The position numbers and the translations under genes are program-made. The notes under the pieces were generated by a model that saw nothing but the letters and a program-made list of their open reading frames with translations, was not told where the DNA came from and did not search any database. Of a stretch of 64,000 nucleotides of DNA, positions 35,715 through 45,050 are shown piece after piece (positions within the stretch are counted from its first letter, which is position 1; the number at the start of each line of letters is the position of its first letter). The stretch comes from Alphaproteobacteria bacterium (GTDB lineage Bacteria > Pseudomonadota > Alphaproteobacteria > Rhodobacterales > Rhodobacteraceae). The stretch spans positions 27,757 to 91,756 of the forward strand of contig JAUILL010000013.1 of the NCBI GenBank assembly GCA_030433335.1. The letters run 5' to 3'.

Positions 35715-36878
35715 TCAAGCTTTGCGGGCTTCCATGGCCTCGGCGAAACGCTCGAAGAGGTAGAAGCTGTCCTGCGGGCCGGGGCTTGCCTCGGGGTGGT
35801 GCTGGACGCTGAACACGGGCTTGCCTTCGACTTCGATACCGCAGTTCGAGCCGTCGAACAGCGACACGTGGCTTTCAAGGACGCCTGCGGGCAGGGTCTG
35901 GGTGTCAACGGTGAAGCCGTGGTTCATCGAAGTGATCTCGACCTTGCCGGTCTTGTTCTCTTTGACGGGGTGGTTCGCGCCGTGGTGGCCGTGGTTCATC
36001 TTGATGGTCTTGGCACCAAGGGCCAGAGCCAGCATCTGGTGACCCAAGCAAATCCCAAAGACGGGCAGGTCAGCCTCGAGCACCTTTTTGATCGCGGGCA
36101 CGGCGTATTCGCCGGTTGCTGCCGGATCGCCGGGGCCGTTCGAAAGGAAGACGCCATCGGGGTTGTGGGCCAGGATTTCTTCGCCGGTTGCGGTGGCGGG
36201 CAGGACGGTCACGTCACAGCCAGCGGAGGCAAGGCAGCGCAGGATGTTGCGCTTGGCGCCAAAATCGACCGCGACAACCTTGTGCTTGGGGGCCTCTTGC
36301 TTGGCGTAGCCTTCGGGCCATGCCCAACGCATCTCGTCCCAGCGGTAGGACTGCGCGCAGGTCACGTCTTTGGCCAGATCGAGGCCGACCAGACCTTTGA
36401 ACGCGCGGGCCTTGGCAACCAGCGCCTCGATGTCGAAGTTGCCTTCGGGATCGTGGGCCAGAGCAACGTGGGGCGCACCCTGCTGACGGATTGCGCGGGT
36501 CAGACGGCGGGTGTCGATGCCACCGATCGCGATGCGGCCGCGCTTGGACAGCCACTCGGTCAGGGTTTCAACGGAACGCCAGTTGCTGGGTTCGGTCGGG
36601 TCCCATTTTACAACCATACCCGCGGCAACCGGATCACCGGTTTCGTCGTCCTCGGGGGTGGCGCCGGTGTTCCCGATATGGGGGAAGGTAAAGGTCACGA
36701 TCTGGCCCGCATAGGAGGGGTCAGTCATGATTTCCTGATAACCGGTCATGGCAGTGTTGAAGCACAGTTCTGCTTCGGTCACTCCGGTCGCGCCGAAGCC
36801 TTTGCCATAGAAAATGGTCCCGTCTGCAAGGGCCAGACAGGCGGTCGGGCGGGCAGGGGCGTGGGCGCTGCTGGGCAT
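35715..36878 (-). CDS. carA: carbamoyl-phosphate synthase small subunit
   Basis: The glutaminase subunit that supplies ammonia to CarB for carbamoyl phosphate. It has the CarA N-terminal domain (LALADGTIFYGKGFGATG; FNTAMTGYQEI) and a class I glutamine amidotransferase domain with nucleophile C277 in FGICLGHQ and the His-Glu pair in VQHHPEASPGP. The 387-aa length is normal. I chose the ATG at 36878 because AGGAG lies 7 nt upstream; an in-frame extension to 36899 has no site. carB is not in the window. With pyrC and pyrE it represents pyrimidine synthesis, and it also feeds arginine. Confidence 0.95.
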   Translation of the reverse strand: MPSSAHAPARPTACLALADGTIFYGKGFGATGVTEAELCFNTAMTGYQEIMTDPSYAGQIVTFTFPHIGNTGATPEDDETGDPVAAGMVVKWDPTEPSNWRSVETLTEWLSKRGRIAIGGIDTRRLTRAIRQQGAPHVALAHDPEGNFDIEALVAKARAFKGLVGLDLAKDVTCAQSYRWDEMRWAWPEGYAKQEAPKHKVVAVDFGAKRNILRCLASAGCDVTVLPATATGEEILAHNPDGVFLSNGPGDPAATGEYAVPAIKKVLEADLPVFGICLGHQMLALALGAKTIKMNHGHHGANHPVKENKTGKVEITSMNHGFTVDTQTLPAGVLESHVSLFDGSNCGIEVEGKPVFSVQHHPEASPGPQDSFYLFERFAEAMEARKA

Positions 36879-37052
36879 CGGCTCTCTCCTTGGGGACAAA
36901 TCGGGCGAGACATAGGCCCGCAGGCGTCAGCGGTCAAGCAGAATGGGTCAAATTAGCGTCTATGCATGGCGCTAACGGCATAGGTAGACATAATCAGGTT
37001 GAGACCTTATATGGGCTCACTTGTGCAAAGCCCCTGGGATGGGAATGATTTA

Positions 37053-37514
37053 ATGGAACTGCGTACAAAGATTGGCGCCGCACTCAAGGACGCCATGAAA
37101 GCAAAAGACGCCGCACGGCTGTCGACGCTGCGCCTGATCAATGCGGCCATCAAGGACCGCGAGATTGCGCTTCGTTTCGATGGCGAAGAAGCCGTGATCT
37201 CTGAAAGTGAAATTCAGGCGATTCTGGCCAAGATGGTCAAACAACGTCAGGAAAGCGCGAAAACCTACGAGGAAGGGGGCCGGCTCGATCTGGCTCAGTC
37301 CGAAGAGGCCGAAATCGTGATCATCGAAGAGTTTCTGCCCCGACAGCTCGATGAGGAAGAGACCAAGGCGGCGATCGATGCGGCGATTGCGGAAAGCGAC
37401 GCGACTTCGATCCGCGATATGGGCAAGGTGATGGGCCTGCTCAAAGAGAAATACATGGGTCAGATGGACTTCGGTCAGGCTGGGCCCCAAGTGAAGGCCC
37501 GTCTGTCGGCCTGA
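37053..37514 (+). CDS. GatB/YqeY domain-containing protein
   Basis: A 153-aa helical protein of the YqeY family, related to the tRNA-binding tail of GatB. It shows MELRTKIGAALKDAMKAKD, TLRLINAAIKDRE, the QRQESAKTYEEGGR block and the C-terminal DMGKVMGLLKEKY motif. YqeY often lies beside rpsU or dnaG; here it is divergent from carA. I start it at the ATG at 37053; an in-frame extension of 18 residues upstream has no family match. It is closed by a strong terminator hairpin. Confidence 0.9.
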   Translation: MELRTKIGAALKDAMKAKDAARLSTLRLINAAIKDREIALRFDGEEAVISESEIQAILAKMVKQRQESAKTYEEGGRLDLAQSEEAEIVIIEEFLPRQLDEEETKAAIDAAIAESDATSIRDMGKVMGLLKEKYMGQMDFGQAGPQVKARLSA

Positions 37515-37526
37515 CCTGACTTATTT

Positions 37527-37551
37527 GAGGGATTTGCTGGGCAAATCCCTC
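37527..37551 (+). terminator. hairpin terminator after the YqeY gene
   Basis: GAGGGATTTGC pairs perfectly with GCAAATCCCTC (11 bp, loop of 3 nt), 12 nt after the stop. There is no immediate T-run, but a copy of the GGGGTATTTTTGCC motif follows 15 nt later. Confidence 0.65.
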
Positions 37552-37566
37552 ATCGCCTCCGGCGCG

Positions 37567-37589
37567 GGGGTATTTTTGCCAAGATGGAG
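37567..37589 (+). repeat. intergenic GAGTATTTTTGC-type motif, copy 6
   Basis: GGGGTATTTTTGCCAAGATG, then GAG, in the gap between the YqeY gene and the convergent glycosyltransferase-like gene, with its last base one nt before that gene's stop region. Confidence 0.6.
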
Positions 37590-37590
37590 T

Positions 37591-38505
37591 TTAAGCGAGC
37601 GCGAAGTCCTGACGGATTCGTGCTAGCGTTTCGGGGTTAGTGACTTCGAAGCGTTTGGCAAAGCGCTGTTTGAAGCTGACGCGGCCGCGGCGGGCGCCGA
37701 AGTTTTCGCCGTGGTTTAGCAGATAGAGCGCTTTGGGGCCGCTGAGTGGTGTCAGGGGGCGGCCAGCGAGCTTTGCCAGATAGGGGAACATGCGGTGTTC
37801 GTGCTGGGTGGATTCAGCGATGCGGGCGGTTTCTGCCTGCGCTTCTGTGCCGAAGTCGAAGGCGAGGGCGGCGCAGCTGCCGCAGAGTTTCCAGAAGGGT
37901 TTGCGCAGGGGCTGCGCGGCGCTGGCAGGGGCGGCGAGGGCGATGCGGTTGTTGCCGACGTCGAACACATAGCCTTGGCTCATCAGGTAGCCGCCTGCGG
38001 CGCGACGGGTGTGCATTTCTTCGACCAATGCGGGATGCGCCAGATCGTCGGCGTCAAAGCTCATGGCGTAGCCTTGGGGGATGCCAAAAGTCGGGAGCGT
38101 TTCGGCTAGCTGACGCAGTTTCAGCCATTTGTCGTTGCCTTCGATCGGAGTGGTGAAGGGCACGAAGGTGATGCGTGCATCATCCGGTAGATCGGGGCTG
38201 CTTTGGCCGCAAATCAGGACGCGCCAGTTCGGATCTTTTTGAGCGATGAAGCTGTTCAGCGTGGCGGTCAGGCGTTGGCATACAGCGTCCCAGTCGCCCA
38301 CATGATGGGGGCCCACCAGCGGGATCAGAAAGACCGAGGTCGGGCTTTCAGGGGCTCGTGCGGGTTTCAGGCTGCGTAGGGTCAGAGCCGCCCGTTCGGA
38401 AGCCTGAAGGTCGGAATTTTTGAGCAGCAGGTCAGGCCCAAACAGGCGCGCCGCGGTCAGCAGGCTGAAGCGGCGCATTTTCGGTGTGGCGGGAACCTGG
38501 GCCAT
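37591..38505 (-). CDS. putative glycosyltransferase with a GT-A-like core
   Basis: A 304-aa soluble protein. The region FLIPLVGPHHVGDWDAVCQRLTATL, the Asp-rich motif MSFDADDLAHP near residue 150, and the substrate-like loop NDKWLKLRQ resemble a GT-A nucleotide-sugar-binding fold. I know of no precise family. It is followed within 12 nt upstream by a DUF2244 gene on the same strand. Acceptor and sugar are unknown; an alternative is a non-catalytic GT-like protein. Confidence 0.65.
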   Translation of the reverse strand: MAQVPATPKMRRFSLLTAARLFGPDLLLKNSDLQASERAALTLRSLKPARAPESPTSVFLIPLVGPHHVGDWDAVCQRLTATLNSFIAQKDPNWRVLICGQSSPDLPDDARITFVPFTTPIEGNDKWLKLRQLAETLPTFGIPQGYAMSFDADDLAHPALVEEMHTRRAAGGYLMSQGYVFDVGNNRIALAAPASAAQPLRKPFWKLCGSCAALAFDFGTEAQAETARIAESTQHEHRMFPYLAKLAGRPLTPLSGPKALYLLNHGENFGARRGRVSFKQRFAKRFEVTNPETLARIRQDFALA

Positions 38506-38516
38506 GAACGGGCTTT

Positions 38517-39035
38517 CTATTGTTTGCGCGCTGCACGCGGAAGGGCGAGGAGGAGTTCTGAGTAGAGCTCTTTGCGCTCGTCTTCGCTCAGAAACGATCC
38601 GATCTCAACCTCTCTGCTGTTGCCTTTGAGCGTGACGTAGTTCGGAACGGGGCCGCCGCGGGGGTGCAGACTGACCTTGGCCCAGTAGATATTGCAGGTC
38701 CACGAACTGGTCTTGCCGGTCTTGTCGCGGTGCAACAGGTCCACGCGGTCGGGCCAGAGGGTCATCGTCTCTATCACGTCGCCGTCGCGGTAGCTGCGCT
38801 GAAGCAAGTACCACATCAGCCCCATTGCGATCAGAATGAATGGCAATAGCCCCCACATCACGGGCGAGCCTATCATGGCGATCAGCGGCAGCGCGATGAA
38901 GGCCGAGGTGATCGCAAAGAACGTCACGAACCCTTTGCGCGGCAAAGAGCGGTAAGGCCAGAGGTGCAGCTCGGCCAAGGGGCCGTCTGTCTCTGTCGGC
39001 GTTTCAGGCAGTTCTTTGACCCATTCGTAAGGCAT
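38517..39035 (-). CDS. DUF2244 domain-containing membrane protein
   Basis: A 172-aa protein with two hydrophobic helices (near residues 38-75) between soluble parts, matching the layout of DUF2244, a family often encoded next to cytochrome c oxidase genes. The stretch SWTCNIYWAKVSLHPRGG, with a Cys, is the conserved core. It lies 81 nt downstream of ctaD on the same strand, past a terminator. A role in oxidase assembly is suggested by context only. Confidence 0.8.
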   Translation of the reverse strand: MPYEWVKELPETPTETDGPLAELHLWPYRSLPRKGFVTFFAITSAFIALPLIAMIGSPVMWGLLPFILIAMGLMWYLLQRSYRDGDVIETMTLWPDRVDLLHRDKTGKTSSWTCNIYWAKVSLHPRGGPVPNYVTLKGNSREVEIGSFLSEDERKELYSELLLALPRAARKQ

Positions 39036-39062
39036 CCGGACCTCAGGGAAATGGTGGCGACG

Positions 39063-39090
39063 AAAAAGGCCCGGACAATGTCCGGGCCTT
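39063..39090 (-). terminator. intrinsic terminator of ctaD
   Basis: On the minus strand an 11-bp perfect stem AAGGCCCGGAC / GTCCGGGCCTT (loop of 3 nt) ends in TTTTT. It lies 26 nt after the ctaD stop. Confidence 0.9.
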
Positions 39091-39116
39091 CGAAAGGTTC
39101 GGGATGGAGCCCGGGA

Positions 39117-40787
39117 TTAGTGGGCGTGGCCCTTGTCCCAGTCTTCCTGCTTCGGCAGCTGCTCGAAGGTGTGCTCGGGCGGCGGCGAGGGCAGGGTCCA
39201 TTCCAGAGTATCCGCGTACTCGTTCCAGTAGTTCGCGCGGGTCTCTTTCTTGCCGTAGAACAGCGAGTAGAACATCACGCCAAAGAAGAACAGGAACGAT
39301 GCGAAGGCGATGAACGCGCCGATTGACGAGATGGTGTTCCAGAAAGCGAACGCTTCGGGGTAGTCGATGTAGCGGCGGGGCATGCCCTGACGGCCCAGGA
39401 AGTGCTGGGGGAAGAAGGTCAGGTTTGCGCCGACGAACATCGCCCAGAAGTGCAGCTTGCCGGCCCACTCGGGGTACTGGCGACCGGTCACTTTGCCGAA
39501 GTAGTAGTAGATACCGGCAAAGATACAGAAGATCGCACCCAGCGACATCACGTAGTGGAAGTGAGCAACCACGTAGTAGGTGTCATGGTATGCGCGGTCC
39601 AGACCTGCTTGCGACAGGACAACGCCGGTCACGCCACCAACGGTGAACAGGAACAGGAAGCCCAGAGCCCACAGCATGGGGGTTTTGAACTCGATCGAGC
39701 CGCCCCACATGGTTGCCAGCCAGCTGAAGACCTTCACGCCGGTGGGAACCGCGATAACCATGGTGGCCATCATGAAGTACGACTGCTGACGGAGGCTCAT
39801 GCCGACGGTGTACATGTGGTGAGCCCACACGACGAAGCCGAGAACACCGATCGCAACCATCGCGTAGACCATCGGCAGGTAGCCGAAGACGGGCTTGCGC
39901 GAGAAGGTGGCGATCACGTGGCTGATCAGACCAAAGCCGGGCAGGATGATGATGTACACTTCGGGGTGACCGAAGAACCACAGGATGTGCTGGTACAGGA
40001 TCGGGTCGCCGCCGCCAGCAGGCTGGAAGAAGGCGGTGCCGAAGTTACGGTCGGTCAGCAGCATGGTGATCGCGCCGGCCAGAACGGGCAGCGACAGAAG
40101 GATCAGCCAAGCGGTGACGAACACGGACCATGCGAACAGCGGAACCTTGTGCAGGGTCATGCCGGGGGCGCGCATGTTCAGGAATGTGGTGATGATGTTG
40201 ATCGCACCCAGGATCGACGAAGCACCCGAAACGTGAACCGCAAAGATTGCGAGGTCCATCGAGTAGCCTGCTTCGTTGGTCGATAGAGGCGCGTACAGAA
40301 CCCAGCCAACACCCGAGCCCAGCTGGTCGTTACCGCCAGGAGACAGGAGCGACGCAACACCCAGCGCGGTACCGGCAACGTAGAGCCAGTAGCTGAGGTT
40401 GTTCAGGCGGGGGAACGCCATGTCCGGTGCACCGATCTGCAGCGGCATAAAGTAGTTGCCGAAGCCGCCGAACAGTGCCGGAATAACGACGAAGAACATC
40501 ATGAGGATGCCGTGATAAGTGATCATCACGTTCCACAGGTGTCCGTTCGGGGTACAGGTTTCATCGCTTGCGAAGAAACGTGCGCCCTCAAGGCACATGT
40601 ACTGAACGCCGGGATGCATCAGCTCCAGGCGCATATAAACGGTAAAGGCGACCGAGATCAGACCTACAAACGCCGCGGTAATGACGTAGAGGATCCCGAT
40701 GTCCTTGTGGTTGGTCGACATGAACCACCGGGTAAAGAAACCCCGGTTGTCTTCATGCTCGTGGCCTTGAATGGCTGCGTCCGCCAT
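39117..40787 (-). CDS. ctaD: cytochrome c oxidase subunit I (aa3 type)
   Basis: The catalytic subunit of the aa3-type terminal oxidase, reducing oxygen to water at the heme a3-CuB centre. Visible motifs: heme a ligand H92 in [11 protein letters not shown], the CuB and cross-linked His-Tyr motif [10 protein letters not shown] (H274, E276, Y278), WAHHMYTVG and HFHYVMS (further heme/CuB ligands), and twelve hydrophobic helices over 556 aa. GHPEVY is the type A1 signature with the E276 proton-gate residue. It is transcribed alone and ends at a strong terminator; subunits II and III are not here. A probable FnrL box lies 103-116 nt upstream. Confidence 0.97.
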   Translation of the reverse strand: MADAAIQGHEHEDNRGFFTRWFMSTNHKDIGILYVITAAFVGLISVAFTVYMRLELMHPGVQYMCLEGARFFASDETCTPNGHLWNVMITYHGILMMFFVVIPALFGGFGNYFMPLQIGAPDMAFPRLNNLSYWLYVAGTALGVASLLSPGGNDQLGSGVGWVLYAPLSTNEAGYSMDLAIFAVHVSGASSILGAINIITTFLNMRAPGMTLHKVPLFAWSVFVTAWLILLSLPVLAGAITMLLTDRNFGTAFFQPAGGGDPILYQHILWFFGHPEVYIIILPGFGLISHVIATFSRKPVFGYLPMVYAMVAIGVLGFVVWAHHMYTVGMSLRQQSYFMMATMVIAVPTGVKVFSWLATMWGGSIEFKTPMLWALGFLFLFTVGGVTGVVLSQAGLDRAYHDTYYVVAHFHYVMSLGAIFCIFAGIYYYFGKVTGRQYPEWAGKLHFWAMFVGANLTFFPQHFLGRQGMPRRYIDYPEAFAFWNTISSIGAFIAFASFLFFFGVMFYSLFYGKKETRANYWNEYADTLEWTLPSPPPEHTFEQLPKQEDWDKGHAH

Positions 40788-40889
40788 ACTCTTGCCTCCT
40801 GCTGGTTAGACTTAGGGCGCAGAGGTTACCCCGCGCCCGGATTCCATTCGGTTTTTAGATTGCGACTTTAACTTCGGCAATGCACGACT

Positions 40890-40903
40890 TTGACGCAGAT
40901 CAA
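40890..40903 (-). promoter_or_regulatory. FNR/FnrL-type box upstream of ctaD
   Basis: On the plus strand TTGACGCAGATCAA (TTGAC-N4-ATCAA) matches the Rhodobacter FnrL consensus; the site is a palindrome. It is centred about 110 nt before the ctaD start, in the gap after the cytochrome c gene. Oxygen-responsive repression or activation of ctaD is inferred. Confidence 0.65.
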
Positions 40904-40945
40904 AAAAATGTGGCCAAAGGTGTGGTCACATGTCGCAGTCGCGGC

Positions 40946-41341
40946 TTATTCCACAACCGATGCGAGATAGGCGGCGATGTCTTCCGCGCTTTTGACGCGC
41001 TGCGCTGCCATTTTCGACTTGGCCGCAGAGTCGCCGGTGACGTCTTTCAGCCATGCGGTCGGGTCGGGCAGGTAGGCCTCAAGGGTTTCTACGTCCCAAA
41101 CGGCGCCTTTTTCACCGGCGGTCACCAGATAGGAGCTGTATTTGTATCCGTCCAGAGTGCCTGCAGTGCGGCCCATCACACCATAGAGGTTCGGGCCAAC
41201 GGTGCTTTTCGCGCCGTCTTCCAGCTTGTGGCAGGCTTTACACTTGCGGAATTCCTTTGCGCCCTTGTCGGCGTCGCCTTCGGCCAGCACGGGTGCGGCT
41301 AGGGCGAGAAGGGTTGCTGCTGCGGTAAGGATGGTCTTCAT
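40946..41341 (-). CDS. class I cytochrome c (c2/c550 type)
   Basis: A 131-aa periplasmic electron carrier. A signal peptide (residues 1-20) precedes the heme motif CKACH (34-38) with the axial Met near M111 (SKMAAQRVK); the loop GPNLYGVMGRTAG is the classic class I fold. It probably feeds electrons from the bc1 complex to the oxidase encoded downstream. I use the ATG at 41341 because an SD-like AAGGGAAG precedes it; an extension to 41401 would precede the signal peptide. The genes are separated by 158 nt that hold an FnrL-like box. Confidence 0.9.
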   Translation of the reverse strand: MKTILTAAATLLALAAPVLAEGDADKGAKEFRKCKACHKLEDGAKSTVGPNLYGVMGRTAGTLDGYKYSSYLVTAGEKGAVWDVETLEAYLPDPTAWLKDVTGDSAAKSKMAAQRVKSAEDIAAYLASVVE

Positions 41342-41433
41342 GTCTCTTCCCTTTACGTTGCTTAAAATAGAACAAAGCACACTTCCCCCCAGAGTTGCCA
41401 CTCATATCGTGGAAAGCAAATGCGACCTTTCGC

Positions 41434-42096
41434 TTAGTTGCTTTCCAGTGGGGGAAACTTGTCTTCAAACGTACGTTGTAGGGCGACGTCCAGATCATCC
41501 ATTGTGACAGGAAGTCCCAGGTCCACCAGACTGGTCACCCCATGTTCGCGGATGCCGCAGGGGACGATGCCGCCGAAATGGCTCAGGTCCGGCTCGACGT
41601 TGATCGAAATCCCGTGAAAGCTCACCCACTTGCGCAGGCGAATGCCGATGGCGGCGATCTTGTCCTCGGGCTTGGCACCTGTGGCGGTCAGCGGTTTGTC
41701 ATCCCGCGTGACCCAGACGCCCACGCGCCCCTCGCGGATTTCGCCCTTGATGTTGAACTCGTCAAGCGTGGCGATCACCCATTCTTCAAGGTCTTTGACA
41801 AAGGCCCGCACGTCATGGCCGCGTTTGGCCACATTCAGCATGACATAGGCCACGCGTTGGCCCGGTCCGTGGTAGGTGTACTGACCGCCGCGCTTGGTTG
41901 GATAGACGGGAAAACGGTCGGGATCGGTTAGGTCTTCGATCTTGGCCGAGGTGCCAGCAGTGTAGAGCGGGGGATGCTCCACCAGCCAGATCAATTCGTC
42001 CGCTTCGCCAGCCGCGATCTGGGCCGCACGCGCTTCCATAAAGGCTTCGGCCTCTCGGTAATCAGTGAGACCTTCTGAAATTTTCCACTCGACCAA
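41434..42096 (-). CDS. lipB: octanoyltransferase LipB
   Basis: Transfers octanoate from ACP to lipoyl domains in lipoate synthesis. The characteristic ligase-fold motifs are [48 protein letters not shown] (with the catalytic Lys) and [12 protein letters not shown] (with the catalytic Cys). I place the start at a TTG at 42096, where GGAG lies 6 nt upstream and the protein begins (M)[12 protein letters not shown], like relatives I recall. The open frame extends 26 codons further to an ATG at 42174, but that part has no family match. The length is then 220 aa. Confidence 0.88.
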   Translation of the reverse strand: MVEWKISEGLTDYREAEAFMEARAAQIAAGEADELIWLVEHPPLYTAGTSAKIEDLTDPDRFPVYPTKRGGQYTYHGPGQRVAYVMLNVAKRGHDVRAFVKDLEEWVIATLDEFNIKGEIREGRVGVWVTRDDKPLTATGAKPEDKIAAIGIRLRKWVSFHGISINVEPDLSHFGGIVPCGIREHGVTSLVDLGLPVTMDDLDVALQRTFEDKFPPLESN

Positions 42097-42324
42097 ATGT
42101 GCTCTCCGGATCGGTGCGGGCGTTAACCCTGTTTTAAGTTTCGGACGGCGTGCGGTCTTCCGGACTTTGTCCAAGATGTGATTCGCGGCATACTAATCCC
42201 ATGAATGTGACGCGTCGAACCAATACCTTGTTTTTCTTCAACCGCTTGCGTCCGAATCTCGCGGAGATTTGATCTCGGGATCGGTTTTCCAGATCGGATG
42301 CTGGCTCTTACCGGAGGGCCAGAC

Positions 42325-43980
42325 ATGGCAAAGTACTCCCTCGCTGCTGGCGTGATCGCCGGAGCCGTCTCCTTGTCTCTTGCAACCAACGCGCTGGCTG
42401 ACGACAGCTTTGCACGCGGGCTTGTCGGTGGCATCATCGGCGGAGCGATCGCGAACAGTGTCGCCAACTCCAAGCAGCGCACGACAACGACCCAGAAAAC
42501 CTATGTCAAACCGCGATCGAGCGGGATTTCATCCGCACAGCGGGAATCGAACCGCGAGGTGCAGCGCGCACTGAACCACTTTGGCTTTGCGGCAGGGACT
42601 CCGGATGGTGTGCTGGGCTCAAAGTCGCGCTCGGCTGTCTCGCAATACCAAGCGTTACTGTCGTTTCCGGTGGATGGCACGCTCAACGACATAGAGCGCA
42701 GCATTCTGACAACGGCCTACCAGCGTGCGATGATGGGCGGTCAGTATGTGACCCAAACCGTCTCGACGCACCCGATGGGCATGCGCGGTCTGTTGATCAA
42801 ACAAAAAGACGAGGCTCTTGGCGTTGGTGGTACCACCCAAATGTCGGGCAATTACGGGGGCTTGCCGCCCGAAGTTGCGCAGGCCGTAGACGAGATTGCA
42901 CGCAATTCCGGTGTCGAAGGCACGGCCCTGATGCAGCGCGCGGGCTTTATCCAACTTGCCGATATGAACATGGACGGCAAGACCGACTACCTGCTGGACA
43001 CCTCCAAGAGCGGATCGCAATTCTGGTGTAGTGCCCAAAGCTGTATCGCCCGCGTCTTTGCGTCGACACCGACCGGCTACCGGCAAAATGACTTCCAAGT
43101 GCCAAGCGAGACCCAGATCATCCCTGCATCGTTCACCTGCCAGCAAAGCTCTTGTATGCTGTCCAGCACCGCTGTTGCGGCAGTCGCGCCCGCAGCACCA
43201 GCCATTCCCGAAGAGAGCCTACCTGACACCGAACTGGCGGCGACCAAAGGTCCAGCAGTGCCCTCGTTCCTGGGCGGCGCACCGCAAACCGCAGCGTCAG
43301 CTTCGTTGGCATCCTTTTGTTCCAAGATCAATTTGGTCACCGCTTCAAACGGCGGTTTCATGACCGAAGCAGCCATGACCGATCCAGCGCAAGCCCTTGG
43401 CGAACAGTTCTGTCTGGCGCGAAGCTATGCAATCGATGAAGGCGAGACGATGCTGTCCAAGATCACCGGCTTCACGGTGGAACAGGTTGAGGCGCAGTGC
43501 AAAGACTTCGCGGCGCTGATGAAAACCGGTGTGACCGCGATTCCCGTCCAGCCGCGTGTCGAAACCATCGCGGCCGCTGCTACTCCGCTTGCGGACATGG
43601 GGCTGCCACAGGATCAAGTGCTGAATATCGGTAAAATCTGTCTTTCTGTCGGATATCGCAAGGACGATATGGATGTGGCGATTGCATCTGCTCTGGCGAT
43701 CGCAGGCACAGGCAATGCGGCCTATGAGGAATTGCTCGGGCACCATCTTGTAACGGGAATCGGGATGTCTTCGCGCCCTGATTTGGCGAAGGAATGGTAT
43801 GGCTCGGCGGTAAGCAGCTTGGACGGTGGCGCAAAGCCCGCATTCCAGCCCGGCCAACCTGAACGGATCGGCGTTATTCGCAAGGCGTCGATGCAGCTTG
43901 GTCAGCCGACACCAGCACCAGCCGCGAGTGGGCTAGGGGCCTTTGGGGCGATGGCGAGCCAAGCCTCTGTGCCGAACTGA
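42325..43980 (+). CDS. exported peptidoglycan-binding domain protein
   Basis: A 551-aa secreted protein. A signal peptide (about 1-25) is followed by a glycine-zipper-like segment (GLVGGIIGGAIANSVA), a peptidoglycan-binding type 1 domain (REVQRALNHFGFAAGTPDG, about 75-130), a Cys-containing middle domain and a long Ala/Pro-rich C-terminal part with an alpha-helical region (LPQDQVLNIGKICLSVGY). I recognise nothing enzymatic. The ATG at 42325 follows GGAGGG at 6 nt. It is not part of an operon; a terminator follows and tRNA-Leu is next. Likely an envelope-associated structural protein. Confidence 0.8.
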   Translation: MAKYSLAAGVIAGAVSLSLATNALADDSFARGLVGGIIGGAIANSVANSKQRTTTTQKTYVKPRSSGISSAQRESNREVQRALNHFGFAAGTPDGVLGSKSRSAVSQYQALLSFPVDGTLNDIERSILTTAYQRAMMGGQYVTQTVSTHPMGMRGLLIKQKDEALGVGGTTQMSGNYGGLPPEVAQAVDEIARNSGVEGTALMQRAGFIQLADMNMDGKTDYLLDTSKSGSQFWCSAQSCIARVFASTPTGYRQNDFQVPSETQIIPASFTCQQSSCMLSSTAVAAVAPAAPAIPEESLPDTELAATKGPAVPSFLGGAPQTAASASLASFCSKINLVTASNGGFMTEAAMTDPAQALGEQFCLARSYAIDEGETMLSKITGFTVEQVEAQCKDFAALMKTGVTAIPVQPRVETIAAAATPLADMGLPQDQVLNIGKICLSVGYRKDDMDVAIASALAIAGTGNAAYEELLGHHLVTGIGMSSRPDLAKEWYGSAVSSLDGGAKPAFQPGQPERIGVIRKASMQLGQPTPAPAASGLGAFGAMASQASVPN

Positions 43981-44000
43981 TTTCCTGAAAACTTATAGGG

Positions 44001-44033
44001 ACGGGCGCGAGAAATTCGCGCCCGTTTCTTTTT
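44001..44033 (+). terminator. intrinsic terminator after the peptidoglycan-binding gene
   Basis: ACGGGCGCGA pairs with TCGCGCCCGT over a 5-nt loop (10 bp), then TTTCTTTTT. It lies 21 nt after the stop. Confidence 0.9.
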
Positions 44034-44042
44034 GAAAAAATT

Positions 44043-44065
44043 CTCGCATCTTCCCAAAAATCCGC
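44043..44065 (-). repeat. intergenic GAGTATTTTTGC-type motif, degenerate copy 7
   Basis: The minus strand reads GCGGATTTTTGGGAAGATG, then CGAG, resembling the GTATTTTTGCCAAGATG core. It lies between the terminator and tRNA-Leu. Confidence 0.35.
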
Positions 44066-44116
44066 TTTTCTTCTGTCGCGCGGTTCGCTAAACACCGCGC
44101 ACCAAGTCAAGACAGT

Positions 44117-44203
44117 GCGGTCGTGGCGGAATTGGTAGACGCGCAGCGTTGAGGTCGCTGTGGGGTAACTCCCGTGGAAGTTCGAGTCTTCTCGACCGCA
44201 CCA
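44117..44203 (+). tRNA. tRNA-Leu, anticodon GAG
   Basis: 87-nt tRNA with a 7-bp acceptor stem GCGGTCG/CGACCGC, the D-arm GGCGGAATTGGTAGACGC, an anticodon loop TTGAGGT (anticodon GAG), a long type II variable arm TGTGGGGTAACTCCCGTG, the T-arm GTTCGAGTCTTC region and an encoded 3' ACCA. The variable arm and the GAG anticodon identify leucine. Confidence 0.95.
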
Positions 44204-44338
44204 TCTCTCTTCTGAGAGTTGATCGAATTGCAAGATCACAAGCCTGTATTTGCGATTAGACCGGTGTTTCTTTACCGAACAGTCAAATAACGTCGTCGCA
44301 CACTATGACGAGCCATCCGACTTTCGATCAGGAATTCC

Positions 44339-44992
44339 ATGAACGACATTTCCGGGCACGCACCGCTCAGAGCCACCTCTATTGCTGCGACGCTTGAGGC
44401 AGAAATCATCACCGGTCAGATCACGGGCGGCACCAAGCTCGAGGAACAAAGTCTCGGGGACAGATTCGGGGTGTCTCGGACACCGGTCCGTGAAGCGCTC
44501 CACTTGTTGGCAGCACGCGCCTTGGTCGAGAGAATTCCCTATCGCGGCGTGATCGTCACCGATTTGGACAAAGCGCGGATCGAACAAATGTTCGAAGCAA
44601 TGGCCGAGACCGAAGCCATGTGCGGACGCTACGCCGCCGAGAGAATGTCGATTGGCGAACGGGGGGCATTGCAGACCGCGCACGAGAGAATGCGCACGCT
44701 CGCGACGAATGGCGACTTTGCTGCATACAAAGAGGTGAACGCCGAGTTTCATAACTTGATATATGCGGGCTCTCACAATGCGGACATCATCGCCATGGCG
44801 GAGACCATGTGGCAGAAGCTCGCGCCGTTTCGCAGATCGCAACTGGCCACTGCGGAACGGATTGCGCAGTCATGTCTGGAACACGATGCAATTGTCAGCG
44901 CGATTGTGGACCGGGACAAGAGCGGAGCGGATCTCGCGTTGCGCCGTCATTTGCTCGGGGCCGCGCAGGAATGCCTGGCGAAGATGCGCTAA
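44339..44992 (+). CDS. GntR family transcriptional regulator (FCD subfamily)
   Basis: A 217-aa regulator with a winged HTH at the N-terminus (SLGDRFGVSRTPVREALHLLAAR) and an FCD ligand-binding domain with NAEFHNLIYAGSHN and CLEHDAIVSAI. It is a second FadR-type GntR in the window, distinct from the one at 33324. It precedes a rhodanese-like gene by 58 nt. Ligand and targets unknown. Confidence 0.9.
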   Translation: MNDISGHAPLRATSIAATLEAEIITGQITGGTKLEEQSLGDRFGVSRTPVREALHLLAARALVERIPYRGVIVTDLDKARIEQMFEAMAETEAMCGRYAAERMSIGERGALQTAHERMRTLATNGDFAAYKEVNAEFHNLIYAGSHNADIIAMAETMWQKLAPFRRSQLATAERIAQSCLEHDAIVSAIVDRDKSGADLALRRHLLGAAQECLAKMR

Positions 44993-45050
44993 CGCTCGCC
45001 AGTGCGCATTAGGTCGGCTAGCGTGATCCACAACATTTGGGGAGAGCGCA

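Noticed and set aside
44210..44227. Short hairpin CTCTC...GAGAG after tRNA-Leu
   Set aside because: Only 5 bp, no T-run; not strong enough to call a terminator.
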